The notes: generated from the letters alone by a model not told the origin. Shown: positions 1 through 7,270, numbered from the stretch's first letter. The stretch is DNA of 33,725 bases from Bifidobacterium breve (GCA_945889545.1 CAMDCC010000003.1:1-33725), one strand, 5' to 3'. Numbers and translations are program-made.

Positions 1-69
1 TGCCTGGCCACCACCGTGCTCATCGTCGGCAAACTCATCGACCACCGCGACCGATGGAACCTCAACTGA
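1..69 (+). CDS. C-terminal end of an unknown protein (truncated by window edge)
   Basis: The first reading frame is open from base 1 to a TGA at 67-69 and encodes 22 residues ending in DHRDRWNLN. A short hydrophobic run (TTVLIVG) is followed by a charged tail, which would suit the end of a membrane protein, but this is too little to name a family. It converges on the epsilon-subunit gene, whose stop is at 90. It could also be a chance open frame. Confidence 0.35.
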   Translation, partial: CLATTVLIVGKLIDHRDRWNLN

Positions 70-89
70 GCACCTATCCGCTCAAGTCC

Positions 90-326
90 TTATGGACGAG
101 TTCTGCGAGCGACCCGGCCCGAGAACCGCCACGGGCCCCGGACCCGACCGACCCGGCGCGACACCAGCCGCGCCCCGCGCACCCACTCGTCGAGATGCGC
201 CTCCGCTTCTGGTGCGGCGTCGGTCGTACTGAACACCGCGACCGCAGCCACGATCGCCGCGACCTCCTCGTCGGACGCGTCGGGCGAGATGGCCCGAAGG
301 GTCGGTCCGCCACCTCGTGTGGTCAT
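90..326 (-). CDS. Acyl-CoA carboxylase epsilon subunit (AccE/PccE-like)
   Basis: A 78-residue protein encoded 49 bp downstream of the carboxyltransferase gene on the same strand. Small epsilon subunits are an actinobacterial speciality: they sit after the beta-subunit gene and stabilise the alpha-beta acyl-CoA carboxylase complex. The sequence fits that type. It has a variable N-terminus, a SPDASDEEVAAIVAAVA helix resembling the 'PTPEELAAL' segment of the family, a linker, and a basic C-terminus with a Trp-containing GPWRFSGR motif. The ATG start at 326 is preceded by GGAG at ten bases. Similarity in such short proteins is weak, so the call leans on position and on the two motifs. It probably shares a transcript with the beta subunit. 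Confidence 0.7.
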   Translation of the reverse strand: MTTRGGGPTLRAISPDASDEEVAAIVAAVAVFSTTDAAPEAEAHLDEWVRGARLVSRRVGRVRGPWRFSGRVARRTRP

Positions 327-375
327 GACGTGGTCACTCCGGACGCGATGGACTCAACCCGGCGAAGCAACATGG

Positions 376-2019
376 TTAGAGGGGAAGATTGCCGTGTTTG
401 CGCTGGGGGAGCTGCTCGCGCTTGGTGCGCAGCATCGCCAGCGAACGCACGAGCACGCGGCGGGTGTCACGAGGATCGATCACGTCGTCGACGTAGCCCC
501 GCTCGGCCGCGATGTACGGGTTGGCGAAGCGCTCCGTGTACTCCTCGATGAGCTCGGCACGCCGCGACTCCGGGTCACCGGCCGTCTCGATCTCCTTGCG
601 GAAGATGATGTTGACGGCGCCCTGCGGCCCCATCACCGCCACCTCGGCCGACGGCCACGCAAACGCGAGGTCGGCGCCGATCGACTTGGAGTTCATGACC
701 ACGTACGCGCCGCCGTACGCCTTGCGCGTGATCACCTGCACCCGCGGCACCGTGGCCTCGCAGTACGCGTAGAGCAGCTTGGCGCCGTGGCGGATGATCC
801 CGCCGTACTCCTGGTCGGTGCCGGGCAGGAATCCGGGCACGTCCACGAACGTGACCAGCGGAACGTTGAACGCGTCGCACAGGCGCACGAACCGCGCCGC
901 CTTCTCGGAGGCGTCGATGTCGAGCGTGCCCGCGAGCACCTGCGGCTGGTTGCCCACGATGCCCACCGAGTAGCCGTCGAGCCGGGCAAACCCGCACACG
1001 ATGTTCTGCGCCCACAGTGCGTGCACCTCGAAGAAGTCGCCGTCGTCCACGACCTGGGCGATGACGGCCTTGATGTCGTAGGGCTTGTTGGGTGCGTCGG
1101 GGATGAGCGCCACGATGTCCTCGCAGCGGCGCTCAGGATCGTCGCTGGGCTCGAAGTACGGCGGCTCCTCGAGGTTGTTCGCCGGGAGGAACGACAGCAG
1201 GTAGCGCACCTGCGCGAGCGCGGTCTCCTCGTCGTCGGCCACGAAGGTGCACACGCCCGACTTCGACGCGTGCGTCATGGCGCCGCCGAGCTCCTCCTGG
1301 GTCACGTCCTCGCCGGTGACGGTCTTCACCACGTCGGGCCCGGTGATGAACATGTGCGACGTGCCCTTCACCATGAACACGAAGTCGGTGATGGCCGGTG
1401 AGTAGACGGCGCCACCGGCGCATGGCCCGAGAATCACGCTGATCTGCGGGATCACCCCCGACGCCTTCACGTTGCGGAAGAAGATCCCGCCGTAGGCGTC
1501 GAGCGAGACCACGCCCTCCTGGATGCGGGCGCCCGCACCGTCGTTGAGGCCCACCATCGGGGCTCCCACCGACTCGGCGAGATCCATGACCTTGTGGATC
1601 TTCTCGGCGAACACCTCGCCGAGCGCGCCGCCGAACACCGTGAAGTCTTGGGCAAACACGAACGTCTTGCGGCCGTCGATCATCCCCCAGCCGGTGACCA
1701 CGCCGTCGGTGAGCGGACGGGTGTTCTCGATGCCGAACCCATGCGCCCGGTGGCGGGCGAGCATGTCGAGCTCCACGAACGAGCCGGGGTCGAGCAGCTT
1801 CTCCAGCCGCTCCCGGGCTGTGAGCTTGCCCCGATCGTGCTGACGGGCGACGGCGGCATCGCTCCCGGCGTGCAGCGCCTCTTCCCGCAGGGCGGCAAGC
1901 TGCTCGAGCCGCTCCTCGATCGGGTGCGGCTTCGCCGGCGGCGCGCTGGCCGCAGCAGGCTCCCCGTGCAAGGCCGAGCCTTCAGCCGCTTCCTGGATCT
2001 CCGACTCTTCCAATGCCAC
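376..2019 (-). CDS. pccB: Acyl-CoA carboxylase, carboxyltransferase (beta) subunit, propionyl-CoA carboxylase type
   Basis: A 547-residue carboxyltransferase that moves CO2 from biotin onto an acyl-CoA, making methylmalonyl-CoA from propionyl-CoA or malonyl-CoA from acetyl-CoA. Both crotonase-like halves are present. The N-half oxyanion loop is GPCAGGAVYSPA (about 198-209) and the C-half loop is RKAYGGAYVVM (432-442). Length matches the family (about 520-550). The start is GTG with GGGAG upstream; the first 35 residues are a low-complexity leader. From memory of the Streptomyces coelicolor PccB structure, the residue after GGAY (Asp422 there) sets chain-length preference. Here it is Val440, so strict propionyl specificity is not assured. 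The epsilon subunit follows. The biotinylated alpha subunit is not in the window. Epimerase and Ccr nearby support a role in propionyl/ethylmalonyl-CoA metabolism. Confidence 0.93.
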   Translation of the reverse strand: MALEESEIQEAAEGSALHGEPAAASAPPAKPHPIEERLEQLAALREEALHAGSDAAVARQHDRGKLTARERLEKLLDPGSFVELDMLARHRAHGFGIENTRPLTDGVVTGWGMIDGRKTFVFAQDFTVFGGALGEVFAEKIHKVMDLAESVGAPMVGLNDGAGARIQEGVVSLDAYGGIFFRNVKASGVIPQISVILGPCAGGAVYSPAITDFVFMVKGTSHMFITGPDVVKTVTGEDVTQEELGGAMTHASKSGVCTFVADDEETALAQVRYLLSFLPANNLEEPPYFEPSDDPERRCEDIVALIPDAPNKPYDIKAVIAQVVDDGDFFEVHALWAQNIVCGFARLDGYSVGIVGNQPQVLAGTLDIDASEKAARFVRLCDAFNVPLVTFVDVPGFLPGTDQEYGGIIRHGAKLLYAYCEATVPRVQVITRKAYGGAYVVMNSKSIGADLAFAWPSAEVAVMGPQGAVNIIFRKEIETAGDPESRRAELIEEYTERFANPYIAAERGYVDDVIDPRDTRRVLVRSLAMLRTKREQLPQRKHGNLPL

Positions 2020-2114
2020 CAGACGTCTCTCCCGTTGTGAGGAGGTGAAGCGTACCGGCCGTCGCTCCCGCCGATCCGAGAGCCGGTACTAAGCGGCGCG
2101 CTCCGGAGGGGCGG

Positions 2115-2231
2115 TTACCGGCGGGCTCGCTTCCCCGTTGGTATCGGGATGAGCGACGTGACGATGGCCAGCGCGCCGCCCGCCCCGATGATCTGGCGCG
2201 GAGTGATGGTCACGCGAGAAACCGTGTTCAT
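2115..2231 (-). CDS. Small membrane peptide (38 aa), hypothetical
   Basis: A 39-codon frame from ATG at 2231 to TAA at 2115. The product starts MNTVSRVTITPRQ, has one hydrophobic stretch (IIGAGGALAIVTSLIPI) and ends in the basic tail TGKRARR, a plausible single-pass peptide with a cytoplasmic basic end. It starts 25 bases after the stop of the CAP lipoprotein gene on the same strand and could be co-transcribed with it. No Shine-Dalgarno is evident. Amino-acid composition and codon choice look like real coding sequence rather than a shadow frame, but no family is recognised. The rest of the 2020-2256 gap holds nothing else I can support. Confidence 0.45.
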   Translation of the reverse strand: MNTVSRVTITPRQIIGAGGALAIVTSLIPIPTGKRARR

Positions 2232-2256
2232 GAGGCTGGGCCGGCTGGCCGGGGTC

Positions 2257-2811
2257 TCAGGGATTGTGGAAGTGCGCGACCGCGATGTACACGCCGGTGC
2301 CGCCAGGACTTGCGACGCACCCGGCGGCGGCGTTCACCGAGGGGCTGAGGATCGAGTCCATGTTGGCCTTGTGGCCGGGGCTCGCGAGCCAGCCGTTCAT
2401 GGCCTTCGTGGCGCCCAGTGTGGCCGACGGGCACTGACCGGTTGAGGAGTACATGCAGTAGAGGTTCTCCGACGCCGACGACGCGCCCGGGTAGTAGCTC
2501 ATGAGCGTGGCGCCCGACGTGTGGAACGAGGCGAGGGAGCTGGAGCACGCACTGGGCGTGACCGTGGCGAGGATCCGGGCGACCGTCGCCTCGGCGCCGT
2601 TGCTCGAACTGTCGAGGTTGTACATGCGGTACTTCTGGTGGCAGGCCTCGACGGCTTGCGAGAGCGTGCCGCCGACCGTGCAGCTGACGGTGGGAGGAGG
2701 CGGGGGTGGCGGTGCCGGCTTCGGCGCGCACGCGGCGAGCGCGAGCGCAGCGACGGGCAGGATCACGAAGCCCGCGAGCCGGCGTCGATGCTTGGGAATG
2801 GGGCTGGTCAT
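2257..2811 (-). CDS. CAP-domain (SCP/PR-1-like) lipoprotein, copy 1
   Basis: A 184-residue secreted lipoprotein. A basic N-terminus (KHRRR) and hydrophobic core end in the lipobox LAAC at about residue 28, then a Pro-rich linker, then a CAP-like domain. Recognisable CAP signatures are SENLYC, GWLASPGHKANMDSIL and GVYIAVAHFHN, matching the 'GEN', 'W..S.GH..n' and 'G.Y....F' blocks of bacterial YkwD-type CAP proteins. Several cysteines suggest disulfides. The start is ATG at 2811 with GGAGG seven bases upstream. It is a clear paralogue of the gene at 3023-3682, with the same ending HFHNP/QFHNP. Function is unknown; bacterial CAP proteins are cell-surface or secreted and their activity is rarely established. 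Confidence 0.85.
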   Translation of the reverse strand: MTSPIPKHRRRLAGFVILPVAALALAACAPKPAPPPPPPPTVSCTVGGTLSQAVEACHQKYRMYNLDSSSNGAEATVARILATVTPSACSSSLASFHTSGATLMSYYPGASSASENLYCMYSSTGQCPSATLGATKAMNGWLASPGHKANMDSILSPSVNAAAGCVASPGGTGVYIAVAHFHNP

Positions 2812-2934
2812 TCCTGTTCCTCCACCGGAGCGATCTCGATCTGGATGCGCAGGAGCACATCCACTCCGAGGGTATCGGCAGTCAGAGATCAGGGCTGCAG
2901 GGGGCCGGACAAATTCTTACCAAACTTCCGACAA

Positions 2935-2960
2935 CCCCAAACGCCCCCAAACGCCCCCAA
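2935..2960. repeat. 10-bp tandem repeat, about 2.5 copies
   Basis: Two exact copies of acgcccccaa at 2941-2950 and 2951-2960, preceded by a partial copy (ccccaa). They lie in the gap between the two CAP lipoprotein genes, upstream of copy 1 on the minus strand. No function is evident. Confidence 0.8.
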
Positions 2961-2973
2961 CGTCGAGTCTCCC

Positions 2974-3024
2974 GGAACTCGGGGAAAGCTGGAACTCGGG
3001 GAAAGCTGGAACTCGGGGAAGGCT
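2974..3024. repeat. 17-bp tandem repeat, three copies, at the end of CAP copy 2
   Basis: Three consecutive units of ggaactcggggaaagct at 2974-2990, 2991-3007 and 3008-3024, the last with one mismatch. The final unit reaches into the stop codon of the CAP lipoprotein gene that ends at 3023. The array is in the spacer between the paralogues and looks like slippage-generated DNA; a role in mRNA decay or termination is only a guess. Confidence 0.9.
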
Positions 3025-3682
3025 ATGGGTTGTGGAACTGGGCCACCGCCACGTACACACCGGTGCCACCCATCGACGTCGCGGTGCACGCCCCGCCGCC
3101 GTTCACGGCGCGGCTCAGGATCGAGTCCATGTTGGCCTTGTGACCCGGGCTGACCAGCCACGCGCTCACGGCGTGGCTGGCACCGAACGCGGGCGTGGGA
3201 CACGCGCCGGTCGAGAAGTAGAGGCAGTACAGGTTCTCCGACACCGACGTGGCGCTCGGGTACTGCTGGCGCAGGTTGGGGGTCGGGTTGTTGGAGGACC
3301 CGCTGTGGAACGAGGCGAGGGAGCTCTGGCACTGCGCCGGTGTGATCAGGGCGGCGATGCGCGCGGCCGTGCTCTGAGCGCTGGGACTCGTGGTGTCGAC
3401 GATGTACGACCGGTAGGTCAGGTGACACTGCTCGATCGCGATGGCGTGGGTGGCCCCGTTACAGCTCGGAGGGGCCGGCGCGGTCGTCGTCGTGGTGGTC
3501 GCCCGCGTCTTCTGGCCGACGTCCTCCGTTCCCCACCGATCCGCAGCCGCTGTGACTGCGCTCGCCTTCTGGGGAGCCGGCGCGGGCGTGGGCCCAGGGT
3601 TACACGCCGTGAGCACGATGGCAGCCGCAGGAACGAGGACGATCCCCGCGATCCAGCGTCGACGTCTGCTGCCGGTGGTCAT
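3023..3682 (-). CDS. CAP-domain (SCP/PR-1-like) lipoprotein, copy 2
   Basis: A 219-residue paralogue of the 2257-2811 gene. The start is placed at ATG 3682 because GGAGGA lies six bases upstream; an in-frame GTG/ATG 14 codons earlier adds an unlikely leader. The N-terminus has SRRRRW, a hydrophobic core and the lipobox LTAC, followed by a longer Ala/Thr/Pro-rich linker (including a run of six Thr) than in copy 1. The CAP-like domain keeps SENLYC, SPGHKANMDSIL and GVYVAVAQFHN. It is expected to be anchored outside the membrane. It follows the epimerase gene (68 bp gap) on the same strand, so it may be read from the ccr side. The duplication appears local, with tandem repeats between the copies. 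Confidence 0.85.
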   Translation of the reverse strand: MTTGSRRRRWIAGIVLVPAAAIVLTACNPGPTPAPAPQKASAVTAAADRWGTEDVGQKTRATTTTTTAPAPPSCNGATHAIAIEQCHLTYRSYIVDTTSPSAQSTAARIAALITPAQCQSSLASFHSGSSNNPTPNLRQQYPSATSVSENLYCLYFSTGACPTPAFGASHAVSAWLVSPGHKANMDSILSRAVNGGGACTATSMGGTGVYVAVAQFHNP

Positions 3683-3750
3683 CGGTCTCCTCCGCCTGGC
3701 ACTGCACCGCACGTGCGGTCGCACCGAGATGCGAAGGGGTTGTCGGCAGA

Positions 3751-4185
3751 TCAGGACTCGGACTTGATCGGTTCGCGCAGATTCTCCTGCACCAGCTCGA
3801 TCAGAGTGCCGAGGGCGCCCTTGGGGTGTACGAAGGCCACGGTGGTGCCCCGGCTGCCGGGGCGGGGGGCGTCGTCGAGCACCCGGTGGCCGGCGGCCTT
3901 CACCCGCTCGAGGGCAACGGAGCAGTCGGCGACCCGGTAGCCCACGTGGTGGATGCCCTCACCCTTCTTCTCCAGGAACTTCGCCACCGGTGAGTCGTCG
4001 CGGGTCGGCGTGAGGAGCTGCACATAGGAGTCGGCCACCTTCAGCAGCACTTCCTCTACGCCGTCGCGCTCCACCACCTCGCGGTGTGCAACCTCACAGT
4101 CGAAGGTGTCGCGGTAGTACGCGACCGCGGCGTCGAGATCCTTCACCGCGATGGCGATGTGATCGATCTCCGTAAAAAGAGTCAT
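3751..4185 (-). CDS. mce: Methylmalonyl-CoA / ethylmalonyl-CoA epimerase
   Basis: A 144-residue glyoxalase-fold (VOC) enzyme that interconverts the 2R and 2S epimers of methylmalonyl-CoA and, in ethylmalonyl-CoA pathway organisms, of ethylmalonyl-CoA. It has the paired beta-alpha-beta-beta-beta modules and expected metal ligands: His9 (IDHIAIAV), Gln56 (YVQLL), one of His79/His80 (GIHHVGYRV) and Glu130 (LIELV). Length is normal for the family. It begins 18 bp after the stop of ccr on the same strand, so the two are very likely one operon; this favours a dual-substrate epimerase serving the Ccr product. Confidence 0.93.
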   Translation of the reverse strand: MTLFTEIDHIAIAVKDLDAAVAYYRDTFDCEVAHREVVERDGVEEVLLKVADSYVQLLTPTRDDSPVAKFLEKKGEGIHHVGYRVADCSVALERVKAAGHRVLDDAPRPGSRGTTVAFVHPKGALGTLIELVQENLREPIKSES

Positions 4186-4203
4186 CTCAGGCCACCTTCG
4201 CGA

Positions 4204-5553
4204 TCACGAGCCGTACCGGCGGAAGAGCGTGATCTTCGCCAGCAATCGCTCGCGCATCTCGGGGTCGGTCACACCGAGACCTTCTTCTGGTGCGTTCACG
4301 AGGATGCCGAGCTTGCCCTCGTGCTGGTTGTGATGCACCTGGAACGCAGCCTCGCCGGTGTCGTCGAGTGAGAACACCTTCGAGAGCGCCGGATGAATCC
4401 GGCCCTCGCACACGAGTCGGTTCGCTTCCCATGCTTCGCGGTAGTTCGCGTAGTGACAGCCCTTGAGCGTCTTCAGGTTCATCCAGAGATAGCGGTTGTC
4501 GAACTCGAGCATGAAGCCGCTCGTGGCCGCGCAGGTGATGATCATCCCGCCGCGCTTGGCCACGAACACCGACGCACCCATCGTCGAGCGACCTGGGTGC
4601 TCGAACACGATGTCGGGGTCGGTGCCTGTGAGCTCGCGGATCTTCTTGCCGAGGCGCAGCCACTCTTTCGGATCCTGGGTGTGCTCGTCGCTCCAGAACT
4701 TGTAGCCCTCGGCCTTGCGGTCGATGACGGCCTCGCACCCCATCTCGTTGAGGAGCGCGGCCTTCTCGGGCGACGAGACCACACCTACCGGGATGCCTCC
4801 GCCGTTCAGCACGTACTGCACCGCGTAGGCGCCGATTCCGCCGCTGGCACCCCAGATGAGCACGGTCTGGCCCTGCGTCATCTGCGAGCCGTTGGGGCTC
4901 ACGATCATGCGGTAGCTCGTGGAGTTGCACAGCGGGTTCACCGCCGACTCCTCCCATGTGAGGTGCGCCGGCTTCGGCATGAGCTGGTTGGCCTTGGCCA
5001 CCGCGATCTCGGCGAGTGCCCCGTAGTTCGTCTCGAAGCCCCAGATGCGCTGGCTGGTGGCCATCATCGAGTCGTCGTGCGCCGACGGATCCTGGTCGTC
5101 CACATAATTGGAGTGCACGGTCACGGCGTCGCCCGGCTTCCAGTTGCGCACCGCCGAGCCCACTCGCAAGACCACGCCGGCGGCGTCGGATCCGATCACG
5201 TGGAACGGCTGGTCGTGGCGCGCGCCCCACACGCTCTCCTTGGCGAGCCGCTTCAAGAAACCGAACGTGGGCAGCGGCTCGAAGATCGACGTCCACACGG
5301 TGTTGAAGTTGATCGACGACGCCATCACCGCCACGTACGCCTCGTCGGGCGCGAGTTCCGGAAGCGCGACATCGTCGACGTGGACCGACTTGCGCGGGTC
5401 CTTCTCCTCCGACGGGAGGTCGGCGAACATCTCCTGCTCGTCGGCCCGCACGACGGCGGCGCGAAACGAGGCCGGAAGCGGGAGTGCCGCGAGTTCCTCA
5501 GCGGGCGCGCCCTCGAGGATCGCAGTGCGGATGGCGTCCATCTCTTGGCTCAT
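4204..5553 (-). CDS. ccr: Crotonyl-CoA carboxylase/reductase
   Basis: A 449-residue medium-chain dehydrogenase/reductase that reductively carboxylates crotonyl-CoA with NADPH and CO2 to (2S)-ethylmalonyl-CoA, the key step of the ethylmalonyl-CoA pathway. The dinucleotide loop is WGASGGIGAYAV (234-245). Residues that hold CO2 in the Kitasatospora enzyme (Asn81, Phe170, Glu171, His365) have counterparts here as Asn84 (INFNTVW), Phe173-Glu174 (WGFETNYG) and His367 (GCHYANY), so carboxylation rather than simple reduction is expected. Length matches the family (about 445). The ATG has no Shine-Dalgarno but has TAGCCT nine bases upstream. It heads an operon with the epimerase; carboxylase subunits lie further downstream on the same strand. 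Confidence 0.96.
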   Translation of the reverse strand: MSQEMDAIRTAILEGAPAEELAALPLPASFRAAVVRADEQEMFADLPSEEKDPRKSVHVDDVALPELAPDEAYVAVMASSINFNTVWTSIFEPLPTFGFLKRLAKESVWGARHDQPFHVIGSDAAGVVLRVGSAVRNWKPGDAVTVHSNYVDDQDPSAHDDSMMATSQRIWGFETNYGALAEIAVAKANQLMPKPAHLTWEESAVNPLCNSTSYRMIVSPNGSQMTQGQTVLIWGASGGIGAYAVQYVLNGGGIPVGVVSSPEKAALLNEMGCEAVIDRKAEGYKFWSDEHTQDPKEWLRLGKKIRELTGTDPDIVFEHPGRSTMGASVFVAKRGGMIITCAATSGFMLEFDNRYLWMNLKTLKGCHYANYREAWEANRLVCEGRIHPALSKVFSLDDTGEAAFQVHHNQHEGKLGILVNAPEEGLGVTDPEMRERLLAKITLFRRYGS

Positions 5554-5562
5554 AGGGCCGAC

Positions 5563-5568
5563 AGGCTA
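5563..5568 (-). promoter_or_regulatory. -10 box of a probable leaderless ccr promoter
   Basis: TAGCCT on the minus strand, nine bases before the ccr ATG, with no Shine-Dalgarno between. This is the TANNNT arrangement typical of leaderless actinobacterial transcripts and recurs before many genes here. No good -35 box is visible. Confidence 0.5.
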
Positions 5569-5636
5569 TGCGTCAGCACAAGATCGGCGCCGAAGCGTGG
5601 TGCCGGGCGAGGGCCGAAACGCGGCACCATGGACCG

Positions 5637-6398
5637 ATGAACGGGACACCGGCGCACCGCCATGGCGTGTGGACCCACGAGCATCACCATCACGGTGCTC
5701 ATCGGCATGCCCGCTTGCCGTTCCGCTCCAAGACTCCGGGCGACGACCACGGGCATGTTCACGGCCATGGCCACACGCATGGCCGCGTCGATCCCTCGAT
5801 CATCCGGTCGCGCGCTGGGGTCCGAGCCGTCGCGATCAGCCTCGGCATCCTGGCAGCGACGGCCGCCCTCCAGGTGGTGGTGTTCATCAGCTCGGGGTCG
5901 GTGGCGCTGCTTGCCGACTTGATCCACAACACCGGCGACGCCCTCACGGCGTTGCCGCTCGGCGCGGCCTTCCTGCTGCGAAGCCGACGGGCGGAGCGCT
6001 GGTCTGGGTATGCCGTCGTCGTGATGATCCTCGTCTCGGCGTTGGTGGCCGCGTACGAGGCCGTCGACCGCTTGATCGATCCTCGGAAGCTCGACCATCT
6101 GTGGGCCCTTGCCGCCGCCGGGGTCGTGGGGTTCATCGGCAACGAGCTCGCCGCACAAGTTCGACTCCGCGCCGGGCGACGCCTCGACAGCCCCGCCCTC
6201 ATGGCCGACGGCGCGCATGCCCGCGTCGACGGCTACGTCTCGCTCGGCGTGGTCGCCAGTGCCGGAGTCGTCGCCGCGGGTTGGGAAGCCGGCGATCCGA
6301 TCATCGGCTTGGCCATCACCGCGGTGATCCTGCGCATCACGTGGCAAGCGTGGCGGACCGTGCGCGCCGACCACGACGATCACGATCACGCACACTGA
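5637..6398 (+). CDS. Cation diffusion facilitator family metal transporter, short His-rich form
   Basis: A 253-residue membrane protein, probably exporting Zn2+ or a related divalent cation by proton exchange. The N-terminus is a cytosolic His-rich stretch (THEHHHHGAHRH, then HGHVHGHGHTHG). Membrane helices follow with CDF metal-site motifs ADLIHNTGD in helix 2 and ADGAHARVD in helix 5 (HxxxD). The chain ends shortly after the last helix in DHDDHDHAH and lacks the roughly 80-residue cytoplasmic domain of most CDFs. The start is ATG 5637; an upstream in-frame ATG at 5568 would add 23 unlikely residues and overlap the ccr promoter. It is divergent from ccr. Confidence 0.85.
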   Translation: MNGTPAHRHGVWTHEHHHHGAHRHARLPFRSKTPGDDHGHVHGHGHTHGRVDPSIIRSRAGVRAVAISLGILAATAALQVVVFISSGSVALLADLIHNTGDALTALPLGAAFLLRSRRAERWSGYAVVVMILVSALVAAYEAVDRLIDPRKLDHLWALAAAGVVGFIGNELAAQVRLRAGRRLDSPALMADGAHARVDGYVSLGVVASAGVVAAGWEAGDPIIGLAITAVILRITWQAWRTVRADHDDHDHAH

Positions 6399-6442
6399 CC
6401 CACGTTCCGATTCACGCGCGGTATGTTGACCGCACTCCCCCC

Positions 6443-6498
6443 GCCTTCCTGGACGCTTCGGCTTGACCTGGAATGGCGGGGCTTTTCGTTGCAGGACA
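6443..6498 (+). repeat. ~55-bp direct repeat, left copy (flanks NYN segment)
   Basis: Bases 6443-6498 match 7717-7770 in the same orientation with about five mismatches and two single-base gaps. The best-conserved core is atggcggggcttttcgtt. In this copy ccccgcc (6439-6445) can pair with ggcgggg (6475-6481) ahead of cttttcg, so it might work as a terminator for the CDF gene; the right copy lacks that left arm. It is equally compatible with a boundary duplication. Confidence 0.7.
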
Positions 6499-6507
6499 GG
6501 ACGCGAA

Positions 6508-6529
6508 ACGGCCCCCCGAAGGGGGCCGT
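6508..6529. terminator. Hairpin with perfect 9-bp stem, terminator-like
   Basis: acggccccc (6508-6516) pairs with gggggccgt (6521-6529) around a CGAA tetraloop. A second perfect hairpin, ccaggga (6534-6540) with tccctgg (6546-6552), follows at once. There is no strong T-run, so this could be a GC-rich terminator after the CDF gene or leader structure before the NYN gene. Confidence 0.5.
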
Positions 6530-6611
6530 CTAACCAGGGATGCGCTCCCTGGCGAGGTACGTAGAAATGATACCCAGGTAATCGGCCCGAAATCCACCCC
6601 TCTGGAGCACA

Positions 6612-7220
6612 GTGGAACGCGTAATCGCATACATCGACGGGCTGAACGTGTACCACGGCCTCTGCGACAAGAAGCTTCGGAAGTTCTTGTGGCTGGACTT
6701 GGTGGCACTCGTCGAAAGCCTGCTGAAGCCGCAGCAGCAACTGAGAGAGACGAAGTACTTCACGGCGCGAGTCTCGATTCCCCCCGACAAGGTGCGCCGT
6801 CAGAGCATCTACATCGACGCACTGACGGCCTGCGGTGTCCACGTCATCGAGGGCAAGTTCCAGGACTCCAAGATCAAATGCAATCGGTGCGGGCGGGTGT
6901 GGAGCGATCATGAAGAGAAGCAGACGGACGTCAACATCGCGGTGGCGATGATGACCGATGCTCATCTCGACCTCTTCGACGTTGCGCTGCTGATCTCCGG
7001 GGACAGCGACCTCTCGCCCCCAACTCGCAGAATTCCTGAACTGCACCCAGGCAAGCGCATCGTCGTCGCGAGCCCGCCGGGGCGGCACTCACTCGATCTG
7101 GCCCATGCTGCCGGCGCGTCCTTCATCATTTCGGCAAACAAGGTGCGCAAGGCTCAGTTTCCGCCCGAAGTCACCACAGCGTCGGGCCATATCCTGCGAC
7201 GCCCACCGGTCTGGGGGTAG
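6612..7220 (+). CDS. NYN-domain protein (PIN-like, putative RNase)
   Basis: A 202-residue single-domain NYN protein, a family of PIN-fold metal-dependent ribonucleases. Acidic active-site residues are visible: Asp9 and Asn12 (YIDGLNVYHG), Asp106 (EKQTDVNIAVAM) and Asp131/Asp133 (SGDSDLSP). A CNRCG pair at 90-93 resembles the metal-binding hairpin seen in many members. The C-terminal block GKRIVVASPPGRHS is also typical. The start is GTG 6612 with GGAG four bases upstream. Compared with its neighbours it uses more A/T-rich codons (aag, ttc, ttg), and it sits between two ~55-bp direct repeats, so it may be acquired. Stand-alone NYN proteins are linked to RNA turnover or defence in some settings; no partner is visible here to decide. 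Confidence 0.85.
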   Translation: MERVIAYIDGLNVYHGLCDKKLRKFLWLDLVALVESLLKPQQQLRETKYFTARVSIPPDKVRRQSIYIDALTACGVHVIEGKFQDSKIKCNRCGRVWSDHEEKQTDVNIAVAMMTDAHLDLFDVALLISGDSDLSPPTRRIPELHPGKRIVVASPPGRHSLDLAHAAGASFIISANKVRKAQFPPEVTTASGHILRRPPVWG

Positions 7221-7270
7221 TGGCTCAGTTTTGATCGAGCCTCAGCACGAGCAAGGCCCCTCCGATCTCG

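Noticed and set aside
289..1401. Long plus-strand frame (370 codons) opposite the carboxyltransferase gene
   Set aside because: It is antisense to a clear acyl-CoA carboxylase and has the His/Arg/Leu-rich composition of a GC-skewed shadow frame.
4393..5640. 415-codon plus-strand frame opposite ccr
   Set aside because: Shadow of ccr; no domain pattern, very high Arg/His content.
5550..7088. 512-codon minus-strand frame across the CDF and NYN genes
   Set aside because: It is antisense to two recognisable genes and crosses hairpins and a repeat; composition is shadow-like.
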